Shown piece after piece: positions 9,657 to 19,690 of a stretch of DNA of 22,500 nt. Source of the stretch: Batrachochytrium dendrobatidis JAM81 (Eukaryota; Chytridiomycota; Chytridiomycetes; Rhizophydiales); contig NW_006281103.1 in NCBI RefSeq assembly GCF_000203795.2, positions 29,642-52,141 on the forward strand. Reading direction: 5' to 3'. The position numbers and the translations under genes were made by a program. Within the stretch, counting starts at the first letter, position 1. Each line of letters starts with the position of its first letter. Below the pieces are notes generated by a model. That model did not search any database. It was not told the origin of the DNA and saw only the letters and a list, made by a program, of their open reading frames with translations.

Positions 9657-10310
9657 ATTGGTCAAACAACTAGTCAGAATACAGGTCAAACAACTAGTCA
9701 GAATGCAGGTTTGGACAATCGTCAAACAATCGTCAGAATACTGGTCAGAATGCAGACTAAACTAATCAAACAACAGGTTGAAATGCAGGCTAAACTAGTC
9801 AAACACTCGTCAAACACTGGTCAAATACTAGTCAAAATACTCGTCAAATAGGATCAAATGCAGGTCAGAATAACAGTCAAACAACTAGTCAGAATGCAGG
9901 TCTGGACAATCGTCAAACAACTGGTCAGAATGCAGGTTGAAATACTGGTTAAACTAATCAAACACTCGTCAAATACACTCGTCAAATACTCGTCAAAATA
10001 CTCGTCAAATACAAGTCAGAATAACAGTCAAACAACTGGTCAGAATGCAGGTTTAAACAATCGTTAAACAATCGTCAAATACTGGTCAGAATGCAGGTTG
10101 AAATGCAGGCTAAACTAGTCAAACACTCGTCAAACAACAGGTTGAAATGCAGGTCAAATACTCGTCAAACAACAGTCAAATACAAGTCAGAATACTAGTT
10201 AAAATGCAGGCCAAACAACTGGTCAATATATGGATTAAACAATCGTCAAATACTGGTCAGAATAACAGTCTAAATACTAGTTGAAATGCAGGTCAAACAG
10301 CCAGTCAATT
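9657..10310 (+). repeat. 11-12-bp minisatellite (GTCAAAYAACT / GTCAGAATGCAG family), copy 2
   Basis: About 55 short units form a loose higher-order pattern. The marker GAATGCAGGTYTGGACAATC or its variant recurs at 9701, 9892 and 10043. The last 200 bp (10109-10309) match 450-650 at the left end. A few 12-bp runs read in frame as Thr-Ser-Gln-Asn-like tetrapeptides, but 11-bp units break the frame repeatedly, so this is not considered coding. Confidence 0.92.
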
Positions 10311-10549
10311 AAACTATACAATGCATTTGATATTCATACATTACACAATCAATCGTTAGTGAATATGCCAGTCATCGATATGTATTGTAGTCAAGTGAAT
10401 GTATCGGCCATTGTAACATGAATATATGATGTGTATACAGTCCAAACTACAGTGTAATAAGTCATGTTTTGAATGTGTTCCAGTTGCGTCTAGTTTGACC
10501 GGCAGTCGTGATTATAACATGTTTCCAGTTTGATTGACGATATGGCCTG

Positions 10550-11221
10550 ATGCATGTCCAGTATATAGTATGCATGTATGCTCATGTTCAGTGTCAATCG
10601 CATACATGCAGTGTCAGTATTGGTCAAGATATTCGACATCAAACACGCCAAAACGACACCTTCGGACATGCATTTGATGGTCATGATACACATTGATATA
10701 TTGCACCAATGACGACGTAATCATACACACAATACATGACTATATGTGTACCATACATTGCAGTTGATTTCGACATTGTATGACCACTGTGGACCGAGTT
10801 ATTAACACGCCAAACATCGACTATAATATCCAACCTACAAAACGTCAGCTATTCAATTACTGTGTTATCAAACATGCATGGATTGCATTGAAATTGTACA
10901 TGATACAATACCAAGTATATACAAGTATTGTCATGTCACCATATCAACACAGGCTTGAGTATTGGTTGTGAAATCGACCATTTAGTACGCGATTGTGATG
11001 ATGCAAATGATCCACTTTGAACGCATATAACTTGATCAATAGCAGTTATTTCCCAGCCATATTTAAACTGATTGTGTATATAGTATATCACCATTGATTG
11101 AGCATGCATATGCACGGTTTGCAGACATTTATAATTCGTGTTGAGTGTGTTTCAGTTGCGTCCAGTTTGACCGGCAGTCGTGATTATAACATGTTTCCAA
11201 TTTGATTGACGATATGGCCTG
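10550..11221 (+). repeat. Tandem unit 9, doubly shortened (672 bp)
   Basis: It lacks the 163-bp module and also exactly 156 bp between the two internal repeat copies. The sequence passes from TCAATCGCATACATGCAGTG directly into GTCAGTATTGGTCAAGATATTCGAC (junction within about 10608-10630). The GGTAAGTAT, T-tract and CATGCATGCAT landmarks are therefore missing. It is the only unit with this deletion. Confidence 0.92.
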
Positions 11222-12049
11222 ATGCATGTCCAGTATATAGTATGCATGTATACTCATGTTTAGTATCAATCGCATGCATGTAGTGTCACTAATGGTCAAG
11301 ATATATCCAATCTTGGTATCATGTCAAATACTAGTGGTAAGTATAAATTGTACATTTTTTTGTAATTTCATGGCAATACATGCATGCATCGTACATACCA
11401 ATGCAATATCCATATACTGTAGCAGTTTCATGCAACTAGTGTCAGTATTGGTCAAGATATTCGACATCAAACACGCCAAAACGACACCTTCGGACATGCA
11501 TTTAGTGGTCATGATACACATTGATATATTGCCCCAATGACGACGTAACTATACACACAATACATGACTGTATGTGTGCCATACATTGCAGTTGTCCCTG
11601 ACATTGTACGACCACTGTAGACCGAGTTATTGACACGTCAAACATCGACTATAATATCCAACCTACAAAACGTCAGCTATTCAATTATTGTGTTACCAAA
11701 CATGCATGGATTGCATTGAAATTGTACATGATACAATACCAAGTATATACAAGTATTGTCATGTCACCATATTGACACAGGCTTGAGTATTGGTTGTGAA
11801 ATCGACCATTTAGTACGCGATTGTAATGATGCAAATGATCCACTTTAAACATGTATAACTTGGCCAATACCAGTTATTTCCCAGCCATATTTAAACTGGT
11901 TGTGTATATGGTATATCACCATTGATTGAGCATGCATGTGCACGGTTTGCAGACATTTATAATTCGTGTTGAGTGTGTTTCAGTTGCATCCAATTCAGTC
12001 GGCAGTCGTGATTATAACATGTCTCCAATTTGATTGGCGATATGGCCTG
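11222..12049 (+). repeat. Tandem unit 10, short type (828 bp) with unusual junction
   Basis: This is a standard short unit except that CATTGCAG is followed by TTGTCCCTGAC (11592-11602), not the TTGATTTCGAC of other short units. The same variant follows the 163-bp module in the long unit at 13706. That suggests a separate deletion event or a conversion tract. Confidence 0.92.
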
Positions 12050-12877
12050 ATGCATGTCCAGTATATAGTATGCATGTATACTCATGTTCAGTGTCAATCT
12101 CATGCATGTAGTGTCACTAATGGTCAAGATATATCCAATCTTGGTATCATGTCAAATACTAGTGGTAAGTATAAATTGTACATTTTTTTGTAATTTCATG
12201 GCAATACATGCATGCATCGTACATACCAATGCAATATCTATATACTGTAGCAGTTTCATGCAACTAGTGTCAGTATTGGTCAAGATATTCGACATCAAAC
12301 ACGCCAAAACGACACCTTCGGACATGCATTTAGTGGTCATGATACACATTGATATATTGCCCCAATGACGACGTAACTATACACACAATACATGACTGTA
12401 TGTGTGCCATACATTGCAGTTGATTTCGACATTGTACGACCACTGTGGACCGAGTTATTGACACGTCAAACATCGACTATAATATCCAACCTACAAAACG
12501 TCAGCTATTCAATTATTGTGTTACCAAACATGCATGGATTGTATTGAAATTGTACATGATACAATACCAAGTATATACAAGTATTGGCATGTCACCATAT
12601 TGACACAGGCTTGAGTATTGGTTGTGAAATCGACCATTTAGTACGCGATTGTAATGATGCAAATGATCCACTTTGAACGCATATAACTTGGCCAATACCA
12701 GTTATTTCCCAACCATATTTAAACTGATTGTGTATATAGTATATCACCATTGATTGAGCATGCATATGCACGGTTTGCAGACATTTATAATTCGTGTTGA
12801 GTGTGTTTCAGTTGCATCCAATTCAGTCGGCAGTCGTGATTATAACATGTCTCCAATTTGATTGGCGATATGGCCTG
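12050..12877 (+). repeat. Tandem unit 11, short type (828 bp)
   Basis: This is a short unit with TTGATTTCGAC at the junction. It shares TGTACATTTTTTT, ACTGTATGTGTGCC and GTTACCAAACATGC with unit 10, so the two are recent duplicates. It has a private GTATTGGCATG near 12585. Confidence 0.92.
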
Positions 12878-13705
12878 ATGCATGTCCAGTATATAGTATG
12901 CATGTATACTCATGTTCAGTGTCAATCTCATGCAACTAGTGTCACTATTGGTCAAAATATATCCAATTTTGGTATCATGTCAAATACTAGTGGTAAGTAT
13001 AAATTGTATATTTTTTTGCAATTTCATGGCAATACATGCATGCATCGTACATACCAATGCAATATCTATATACTGTAGCAGTTTCATGCAACTAGTGTCA
13101 CTATTGGTCAAGATATTCGACATCAAACACGTCAAAACGACACCTTCGGACATGCACTTGATGGTCATGATACACATTGATATACTGCCCCAATGACGAC
13201 GTAACTATATACACAATACATGACTATATGTGTGCCATACATTGCAGTTGATTTCGACATTGTACGACCACTGTGGACCGAGTTATTGACACGCCAAACA
13301 TCGACTATAATATCCAACCTACAAAACGTCAGCTATTCAATTACTGTGTTATCAAACATGCATGGATTGTATTGAAATTGCACATGATACAATACCAAGT
13401 GTATACAAGTATTGTCATGTCACCATATCAACACAGGCTTGTGTATTGGTTGTGAAATCGACCATTTAGTACGCGATTGTGATGGTGCAAATGATCCACT
13501 TTGAACATGTATAACTTGGCCAATAGCAGTTATTTCCCAGCCATATTTAAACTGATTGTGTATATAGTATATCACCATTGATTGAGCATGCATATGCACG
13601 GTTTGCAGACATTTATAATTCGTGTTGAGTGTGTTCCAGTTGCATCCAATTCAGTCGACAGTCGTGATTATAACATGTTTCCAATTTGATTGACGATATG
13701 GCCTG
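12878..13705 (+). repeat. Tandem unit 12, short type (828 bp)
   Basis: This is a short unit with TTGATTTCGAC at the junction. It shares the CAATCTCATGCA variant near the first internal repeat with unit 11. GTGTATAC replaces GTATATAC in the central palindrome near 13400. Confidence 0.92.
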
Positions 13706-14696
13706 ATGCATGTCCAGTATATAGTATGCATGTATACTCATGTTCAGTGTCAATCGCATGCATGTAGTGTCACTAATGGTCAAGATATATCCAATTTTGG
13801 TATCATGTCAAATACTAGTGGTAAGTATAAATTGTATATTTTTTTTGCAATTTCATGACAATACATGCATGCATCGTACATACCAATGCAATATCCATAT
13901 ACTGTAGCAGTTTCATGCAACTAGTGTCAGTATTGGTCAAGATATACGACATCAAACACGTCAAAACGACACCTTCGGACATGCATTTGGTGGTCATGAT
14001 ACACATTGAATATTGCACCAACGACGACGTAACTATACACACAATACATGACTATATGTGTGCCATACATTGCAGGTCAATTGGTCAAGTTTTGCGACTA
14101 TAATGCATGTTTTTGATTGCAAATTGACGACTGATTTGGATGGTGTTTTGGATATCGTGTATAGTTTGACAGTTTGTGCGTTCTATACATGCCAGTATAT
14201 CAAACATACTGTAGTTTGTCGTCCCGAGTTGATTGCAGTTGTCCCTGACATTGTACGACCACTGTGGACCGAGTTATTAACACGCCAAACATCGACTATA
14301 ATATTCAACCTACAAAACGTCAGCTATTTAATTACTGTGTTATCAAACATGCATGGATTGCATTGAAATTGCACATGATACAATACCAAGTATATACAAG
14401 TATTGCCATGTCACCATATCAACACAGGCTTGAGTATTGGTTGTGAAATCGACCATTTAGTACGCGATTGTGATGATGCAAATGGTCCACTTTGAACGCA
14501 TATAACTTGGCCAATAGCAGTTATTTCCCAGCCATATTTAAACTGGTTGTGTATATGGTATATCACCATTGATTGAGCATGCATGTGCACGGTTTGCAGA
14601 CATTTATAATTCGTGTTGAGTGTGTTTCAGTTGCATCCAATTCAGTCGGCAGTCGTGACTATGACATGTTTCCAATTTGATTGACGATATGGCCTG
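13706..14696 (+). repeat. Tandem unit 13, long type (991 bp)
   Basis: This long unit has the module at 14076-14238 followed by TTGTCCCTGAC. The T tract is 8 rather than 7 bases, and GAATATTGCACC is one base short, so total length is unchanged. The extra T breaks the 94-codon frame seen in other units. It carries the rare TATTGCCATGTCACC variant (about 14401) that recurs near 16221. Confidence 0.92.
14076..14238 (+). repeat. 163-bp optional module in unit 13
   Basis: It is bounded by ATTGCAG direct repeats (14069-14075 and 14232-14238). The downstream variant TTGTCCCTGAC matches the short-unit junction at 11592-11602. Confidence 0.9.
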
Positions 14697-15524
14697 ATGC
14701 ATGTCCAGTATATAGTATGCATGTATACTCATGTTCAGTATCAATCGCATGCAACTAGTGTCAGTATTGGTCAAGATATATCCAATCTTGGTATCATGTC
14801 AAATACTAGTGGTAAGTATAAATTGTATATTTTTTTGTAATTTCATGACAATACATGCATGCATCATACATACCAATGCAATATCCATATACTGTAGCAG
14901 TTTCATGCAACTAGTGTCAGTATTGGTCAAGATATACGATATCAAACACGTCAAAACGACACTTTCGGACATGCATTTAGTGGTCATGATACACATTGAT
15001 ATATTGCCCCAATGACGACGTAACTATATACACAATACATGACTATATGTGTGCCATACATTGCAGTTGATTTCGACATTGTACGACCACTGTAGACCGA
15101 GTTATTAACACGTCAAACATCGACTATAATATTCAACCTACAAAACGTCAGCTATTCAATTACTGTGTTATCAAACATGCATGGATTGTATTGAAATTGC
15201 ACATGATACAATACCAAGTATATACAAGTATTGTCATGTCACCATATCAGCACAGGCTTGAGTATTGGTTGTGAAATCGACCATTTAGTACGCGATTGTG
15301 ATGATGCAAATGGTCCACTTTGAACGCATATAACTTGGCCAATACCAGTTATTTCCCAACCATATTTAAACTGATTGTGTATATAGTATATCACCATTGA
15401 TTGAGCATGCATGTGCACGGTTTGCAGACATTTATAATTCGTGTTGAGTGTGTTTCAGTTGCATCCAATTCAGTCGGCAGTCGTGACTATGACATGTTTC
15501 CAATTTAGTTGACGATATGGCCTG
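14697..15524 (+). repeat. Tandem unit 14, short type (828 bp)
   Basis: This short unit has the TTGATTTCGAC junction. It carries the variants GATATACGATATC and CATATCAGCACAGG. The GTCGTGACTATGACATG variant appears at 14651, just before this unit, and again near 15479 at its end. It lies between two long units. Confidence 0.92.
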
Positions 15525-16515
15525 ATGCATGTCCAGTATATAGTATGCATGTATACTCATGTTCAGTATCAATCGCATGCAACTAGTGTCACTATTGGTC
15601 AAAATATATCCAATTTTGGTATCATGTCAAATACTAGTGGTAAGTATAAATTGTATATTTTTTTGCAATTTCATGACAATACATGCATGCATCGTACATA
15701 CCAATGCAATATCCATATACTGTAGCAGTTTCATGCAACTAGTGTCACTATTGGTCAAGATATTCGACATCAAACACGCCAAAACGACACCTTCGGACAT
15801 GCATTTGGTGGTCATGATACACATTGATATATTGCACCAATGACAACGTAATCATATACACAATACATGACTATATGTGTGCCATACATTGCAGGTCAAT
15901 TGGTCAAGTTTTGCGACTATAATGCATGTTTTTGATTGCAAATTGACGACTGATTTGGATGGTGTTTTGGATATCGTGTATAGTTTGACAGTTTGTGCGT
16001 TCTATACATGCCAGTATATCAAACATACTGTAGTTTGTCGTCCCGAGTTGATTGCAGTTGTCACTGACACTGTATGACCATTGTAGACCGAGTTATTAAC
16101 ACGCCAAACATCGACTATAATATTCAACCTACAAAACGTCAGCTATTTAATTACTGTGTTATCAAACATGCATGGATTGCATTGAAATTGCACATGATAC
16201 AATACCAAGTATATACAAGTATTGCCATGTCACCATATCAACACAGGCTTGAGTATTGGTTGTGAAATCGACCATTTAGTACGCGATTGTGATGATGCAA
16301 ATGGTCCACTTTGAACGCATATAACTTGGCCAATAGCAGTTATTTCCCAGCCATATTTAAACTGGTTGTGTATATGGTATATCACCATTGATTGAGCATG
16401 CATGTGCACGGTTTGCAGACATTTATAATTCGTGTTGAGTGTGTTTCAGTTGCATCCAATTCAGTCGGCAGTCGTGATTATAACATGTTTCCAATTTAGT
16501 TGACGATATGGCCTG
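15525..16515 (+). repeat. Tandem unit 15, long type (991 bp)
   Basis: This long unit has the module at 15895-16057 followed by TTGTCACTGAC, as in units 4 and 5. Its first 550 bp are almost indistinguishable from those units 11-12 kb away, apart from GTCACTATTGG at the first internal repeat. Confidence 0.92.
15895..16057 (+). repeat. 163-bp optional module in unit 15
   Basis: It is bounded by ATTGCAG direct repeats (15888-15894 and 16051-16057). The sequence carries the GGATGGTGTTTTGG variant shared with units 4, 5, 13 and 16. Confidence 0.9.
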
Positions 16516-17506
16516 ATGCATGTCCAGTATATAGTATGCATGTATACTCATGTTCAGTATCAATCGCATGCAACTAGTGTCAGTATTGGTCAAAATATAT
16601 CCAATTTTGGTATCATGTCAAATACTAGTGGTAAGTATAAATTGTATATTTTTTTGCAATTTCATGACAATACATGCATGCATCGTACATACCAATGCAA
16701 TATCCATATACTGTAGCAGTTTCATGCAACTAGTGTCACTATTGGTCAAGATATTCGACATCAAACACGCCAAAACGACACCTTCGGACATGCATTTGGT
16801 GGTCATGATACACATTGATATATTGCACCAATGACAACGTAATCATATACACAATACATGACTATATGTGTGCCATACATTGCAGGTCAATTGGTCAAGT
16901 TTTGCGACTATAATGCATGTTTTTGATTGCAAATTGACGACTGATTTGGATGGTGTTTTGGATATCGTGTATAGTTTGACAGTTTGTGCGTTCTATACAT
17001 GCCAGTATATCAAACATACTGTAGTTTGTCGTCCCGAGTTGATTGCAGTTGATTTCGACATTGTACGACCACTGTAGACCGAGTTATTAACACGCCAAAC
17101 ATCGACTATAATATTCAACCTACAAAACGTCAGCTATTTAATTACTGTGTTATCAAACATGCATGGATTGTATTGAAATTGCACATGATACAATACCAAG
17201 TATATACAAGTATTGTCATGTCACCATATCAGCACAGGCTTGAGTATTGGTTGTGAAATCGACCATTTAGTACGCGATTGTGATGATGCAAATGGTCCAC
17301 TTTGAACGCATATAACTTGGCCAATACCAGTTATTTCCCAACCATATTTAAACTGATTGTGTATATAGTATATCACCATTGATTGAGCATGCATGTGCAC
17401 GGTTTGCAGACATTTATAATTCGTGTTGAGTGTGTTCCAGTTGCATCCAGTTTGACCGGCAGTCGTGACTATGACATGTTTCCAATTTAGTTGACGATAT
17501 GGCCTG
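16516..17506 (+). repeat. Tandem unit 16, long type (991 bp)
   Basis: This long unit has the module at 16886-17048. It is followed by TTGATTTCGAC, the junction variant otherwise seen only in short units. It is therefore the best surviving candidate for the parent type from which most short units arose. Confidence 0.92.
16886..17048 (+). repeat. 163-bp optional module in unit 16
   Basis: It is bounded by ATTGCAG direct repeats (16879-16885 and 17042-17048). The downstream TTGATTTCGAC (17049-17059) matches the short-unit junction. Confidence 0.9.
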
Positions 17507-18250
17507 ATGCATGTCCAGTATATAGTATGCATGTATACTCATGTTCAGTATCAATCGCATGCAACTAGTGTCACTATTGGTCAAAATATATCCAATTTTG
17601 GTATCATGTCAAATACTAGTGGTAAGTATAAATTGTATATTTTTTTTGTAATTTCATGACAATACATGCATGCATCGTACATACCAATGCAATATCCATA
17701 TACTGTAGCAGTTTCATGCAACTAGTGTCAGTATTGGTCAAGATATTCGACATCAAACACGCCAAAACGACACTTTCGGACATGCATTTAGTGGTCATGA
17801 TACACATTGATATATTGCCCCAACGACGACGTAATCATATACACAATACATGACTATATGTGTGCCATACATTGCAGTTGATTTCGACATTGTACGATCA
17901 CTGTAGACCGAGTTATTGATACGCCAAACATCGACTATAATATTCAACCTACAAAACGTCAGCTATTCAATTATTGTGTTATCAAACATGCATGGATTGT
18001 ATTGAAATTACACATGATACAATACCAAGTATATACAAGTATTGTCATGTCACCATATCAGCACAGGCTTGCGTATTGGTTGTGAAATCGACCATTTAGT
18101 ACGCGATTGTGATGATGCAAATGGTCCACTTTGAACGCATATAACTTGGCCAATACCAGTTATTTCCCAACCATATTTAAACTGATTGTGTATATAGTAT
18201 ATCACCATTGATTGAGCATGCATATGCACGGTTTGCGTACATTTATAATT
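17507..18250 (+). repeat. Tandem unit 17, short type, truncated (744 bp); array end
   Basis: The unit follows the short consensus, including an 8-base T tract and the GACCATTT / AAATGGTC stem, until ACATTTATAATT at 18239-18250. There the array stops abruptly, before the TTGAGTGTGTT point. Everything to the right is unique sequence or strongly diverged partial copies. Confidence 0.9.
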
Positions 18251-18325
18251 GACTTGGATCAATAACAGCTGTATTGCAATCAAGTGTGTCATGGTATTGT
18301 CAATTCAAACTAAACCATGCATCAC

Positions 18326-18447
18326 AACTGATCTATAACCAATACAGAACTGATCTAGAACTATCAAGGCTGATATACAACCAATATAGAGCTGATCTAA
18401 AGCTGTCAAAGTTGATCTAAAACTGATCTAAAGCGGTCAAGACTGAC
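18326..18447 (+). repeat. Degenerate repeat of ACTGATCTAAA type
   Basis: Six or seven loose copies of ACTGATCTA alternate with ACCAATA or CTGTCAA pieces, at irregular spacing of about 10-22 bp. It begins shortly after the array end; 18251-18325 between them shows no repeat and no gene. Confidence 0.7.
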
Positions 18448-18627
18448 TGAATGGCATTGATATAAAATGACCCATTCATAACAATCATTAGCTAATGCAT
18501 TGGCAGCATTATATTCTGATGAACAACACATGGTTACACATATGTAATATAGCTCAAGATCTATAGATCACGGCTTATGACTCTGAGTCGCCTTTTTTTT
18601 TGACGACCAGTTTGATATGACGTTTTA
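18448..18627. other. Unique segment with two palindromes and a T9 tract
   Basis: It contains the perfect 12-bp palindrome GATCTATAGATC (18558-18569), then GACTCTGAGTC (18579-18589), then GCC and nine Ts (18593-18601). On the plus strand CGGC...GAC(TCTGA)GTCGCC can fold as a bulged hairpin ahead of the T run. That resembles a terminator, but no transcribed gene is visible upstream. No tRNA fold with a T-arm motif was found. Confidence 0.55.
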
Positions 18628-19092
18628 CAATACATTGAATAGCTTTTGATACTTGTAAAGTACCATATACATATGTATATCAAACATACTATAGTTTGTC
18701 GTCCCGAGTTGATTAAAGTTGGTCCCGAGACTGTACCACCACTGTGGACCGAGTTATTAACAGATCAAAACCAACTCACTGTCCAACCCACAAAACATCA
18801 ACCATTCAATTACTGTGTTATCAAACATGCATGGATTGCATTGAAACTGGTCATGATACAATACCAAGTATATACAAGTATTGGCATGTTACCAAATTAA
18901 CCCAGTCTCGAGTATTGGTGGTGAAATTAACCATTTAGTATATGATTGTGATGATACAAATGGTCACTTTGAACACATATAACTTGGCCAATACCAGTTA
19001 TTTCCCAGTCATATTTAAACTGGTTGTATATATAGTATAGCACTATTGATTAGACTTACCTAGGTGGTGTTTGCATACATTCATGTTGATAG
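18628..19092 (+). repeat. Decayed partial unit A
   Basis: It starts CAATACATTGAATAGC and has the perfect palindrome ATATACATATGTATAT (18665-18680). It runs through TATCAAACATACTATAG, CGTCCCGAGTTGATT, CACTGTGGACCGAG, AACATGCATGGATTG, GTATATAC and an ACCATTT / AAATGGT stem, ending near CATTCATGTTGATAG. It therefore corresponds to the 3' half of the 163-bp module plus the rest of a unit. The 84-codon frame across it is not conserved in the manner of a gene. Confidence 0.8.
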
Positions 19093-19130
19093 TTGTCATG
19101 CCAAGTGTAAGAAAAAAAGTGAAGATCAAA

Positions 19131-19370
19131 CACGTGTCTCGGAGATTAATTTACATGACGTTTTACAATACATTGAATAACTTTTGATACTTGTATGGTA
19201 CCATATACATATGTATATCAAACATACTAGATTTTGTCGTCCCGAGTCGATTACAGTTGGTCCCAAGACTGTACCACCACTGTGGACCGAGTTATTACCG
19301 AAATAAAAAAAAATCCATTTGGTTGTGAAACGCATTTTGACTGACACGTGTCTTGAAAATCGATCACGTG
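19131..19370. other. Three CACGTG palindromes in 240 bp
   Basis: CACGTG occurs at 19131-19136, 19345-19350 and 19365-19370. The middle one lies in the perfect 10-bp palindrome GACACGTGTC (19343-19352). CACGTG is the general binding site of bHLH factors and, in plants, of some bZIP factors. No gene is adjacent, so a regulatory role is only a possibility. Confidence 0.35.
19151..19303 (+). repeat. Decayed core copy B
   Basis: It shares with copy A the stretch from ACGTTTTACAATACATTG to CACTGTGGACCGAG, including the palindrome ATATACATATGTATAT (19203-19218). It stops just after GAGTTATTA, unlike A, which continues for another 300 bp. Bases 19093-19150 between A and B hold a CACGTG site and nothing else seen. 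Confidence 0.82.
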
Positions 19371-19375
19371 TGTTA

Positions 19376-19506
19376 ACATGCATTGAATAACCTGATACTT
19401 GTATGGTACCATATACATATGTATATCAAACCTACTAGATTTTGTCGTCCCGAGTCGATTAGGGTTGGTCCCAAGACTGTACCACCACTGTGGACCGAGT
19501 TATTAT
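19376..19506 (+). repeat. Decayed core copy C
   Basis: It runs from CATGCATTGAATAACC through palindrome ATATACATATGTATAT (19411-19426) to CCGAGTTATTA. It is closest to copy B, sharing ACTAGATTTTGTCGTCC and CGAGTCGATTA, and ends at the same point. It is preceded by GTGAAACGCATTTTGAC (about 19326), a relative of the 57-bp repeat that follows it. Confidence 0.82.
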
Positions 19507-19532
19507 CAAAATATAAAAAATTTCGTGATTGT

Positions 19533-19690
19533 GAAACGCGTTTTAACCTTGTGCGTTTGACAATGCATTAAAAAATTTTGTTTGATTTTGAAACGCGTTT
19601 TAACCTTGTGCGTTTGACAATGCATTAAAAAGTTTTGTTTGATTTTGAAACGCGTTTTAACCATATGCGTTTGACCATGCATTAAAAAAC
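19533..19690 (+). repeat. 57-bp tandem repeat with AAACGCGTTT palindrome, three copies
   Basis: Copies start at 19533, 19590 and 19647 with GAAACGCGTTTTAACC. Each continues with GCGTTTGAC and CATGCATTAAAAA-type sequence, and the third runs into core copy D. The 10-bp AAACGCGTTT is a perfect palindrome. The repeat's 3' end resembles the start of the core copies, so it probably arose by slippage of sequence upstream of a core. Confidence 0.9.

Larger units (their letters stand above)
8327..10549 (+). repeat. Diverged, expanded tandem unit 8 (2223 bp)
   Basis: This unit is old and clearly diverged. Homology to the array runs from ATGCATGTCCAATATATAG through a conserved stretch at about 8517-8557 (CATATACTGTAGCAGTTTCA and following bases). 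It continues through a diverged version of the 163-bp module (about 8690-8880) and then the core ending GACCAAGTTATTAAC, AACATGCATGGATTG and TGGTTGTGTAATAGACCA near 9110. The rest is linker: a 10-bp repeat, a unique segment and a long minisatellite. Because the 163-bp module is present here in diverged form, the long architecture is probably ancestral. Confidence 0.75.

Noticed and set aside
9310..9669. A 119-codon minus-strand frame and an opposing 70-codon plus-strand frame in the unique linker
   Set aside because: There is no recognisable domain, no related copy for a conservation test, and the minus-strand frame starts at the edge of the minisatellite.
9600..10067. Gln/Asn/Thr-rich repeat peptides from the minisatellite
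   Set aside because: The mixture of 11- and 12-bp units shifts the frame repeatedly; no single frame covers the array.
9657..10310. CRISPR array
   Set aside because: Repeats are 11-12 bp, directly adjacent and degenerate. There are no spacers of constant length and no cas genes.
14058..14366. A 102-codon frame across the 163-bp module, with a Cys-Arg-Pro-Glu and Pro-Leu-Trp-Thr-Glu-Leu-Leu stretch also readable in the right-hand copies
   Set aside because: The shared peptide is tempting, but differences between copies fall largely at amino-acid-changing positions, other long units have a stop at the Trp codon, and the frame ends differ in every copy. It is more simply a conserved DNA core.
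891..18250. Long terminal repeats or a retroelement cluster
   Set aside because: No reverse transcriptase, integrase or gag-like frame, no primer-binding site or polypurine tract was seen, and the units are head-to-tail without an internal region.
18520..18605. tRNA-like or pol III gene ending in T9
   Set aside because: A TAGCTCA box and a hairpin are present, but there is no T-arm motif, no matching acceptor stem and no D-stem partner on either strand.
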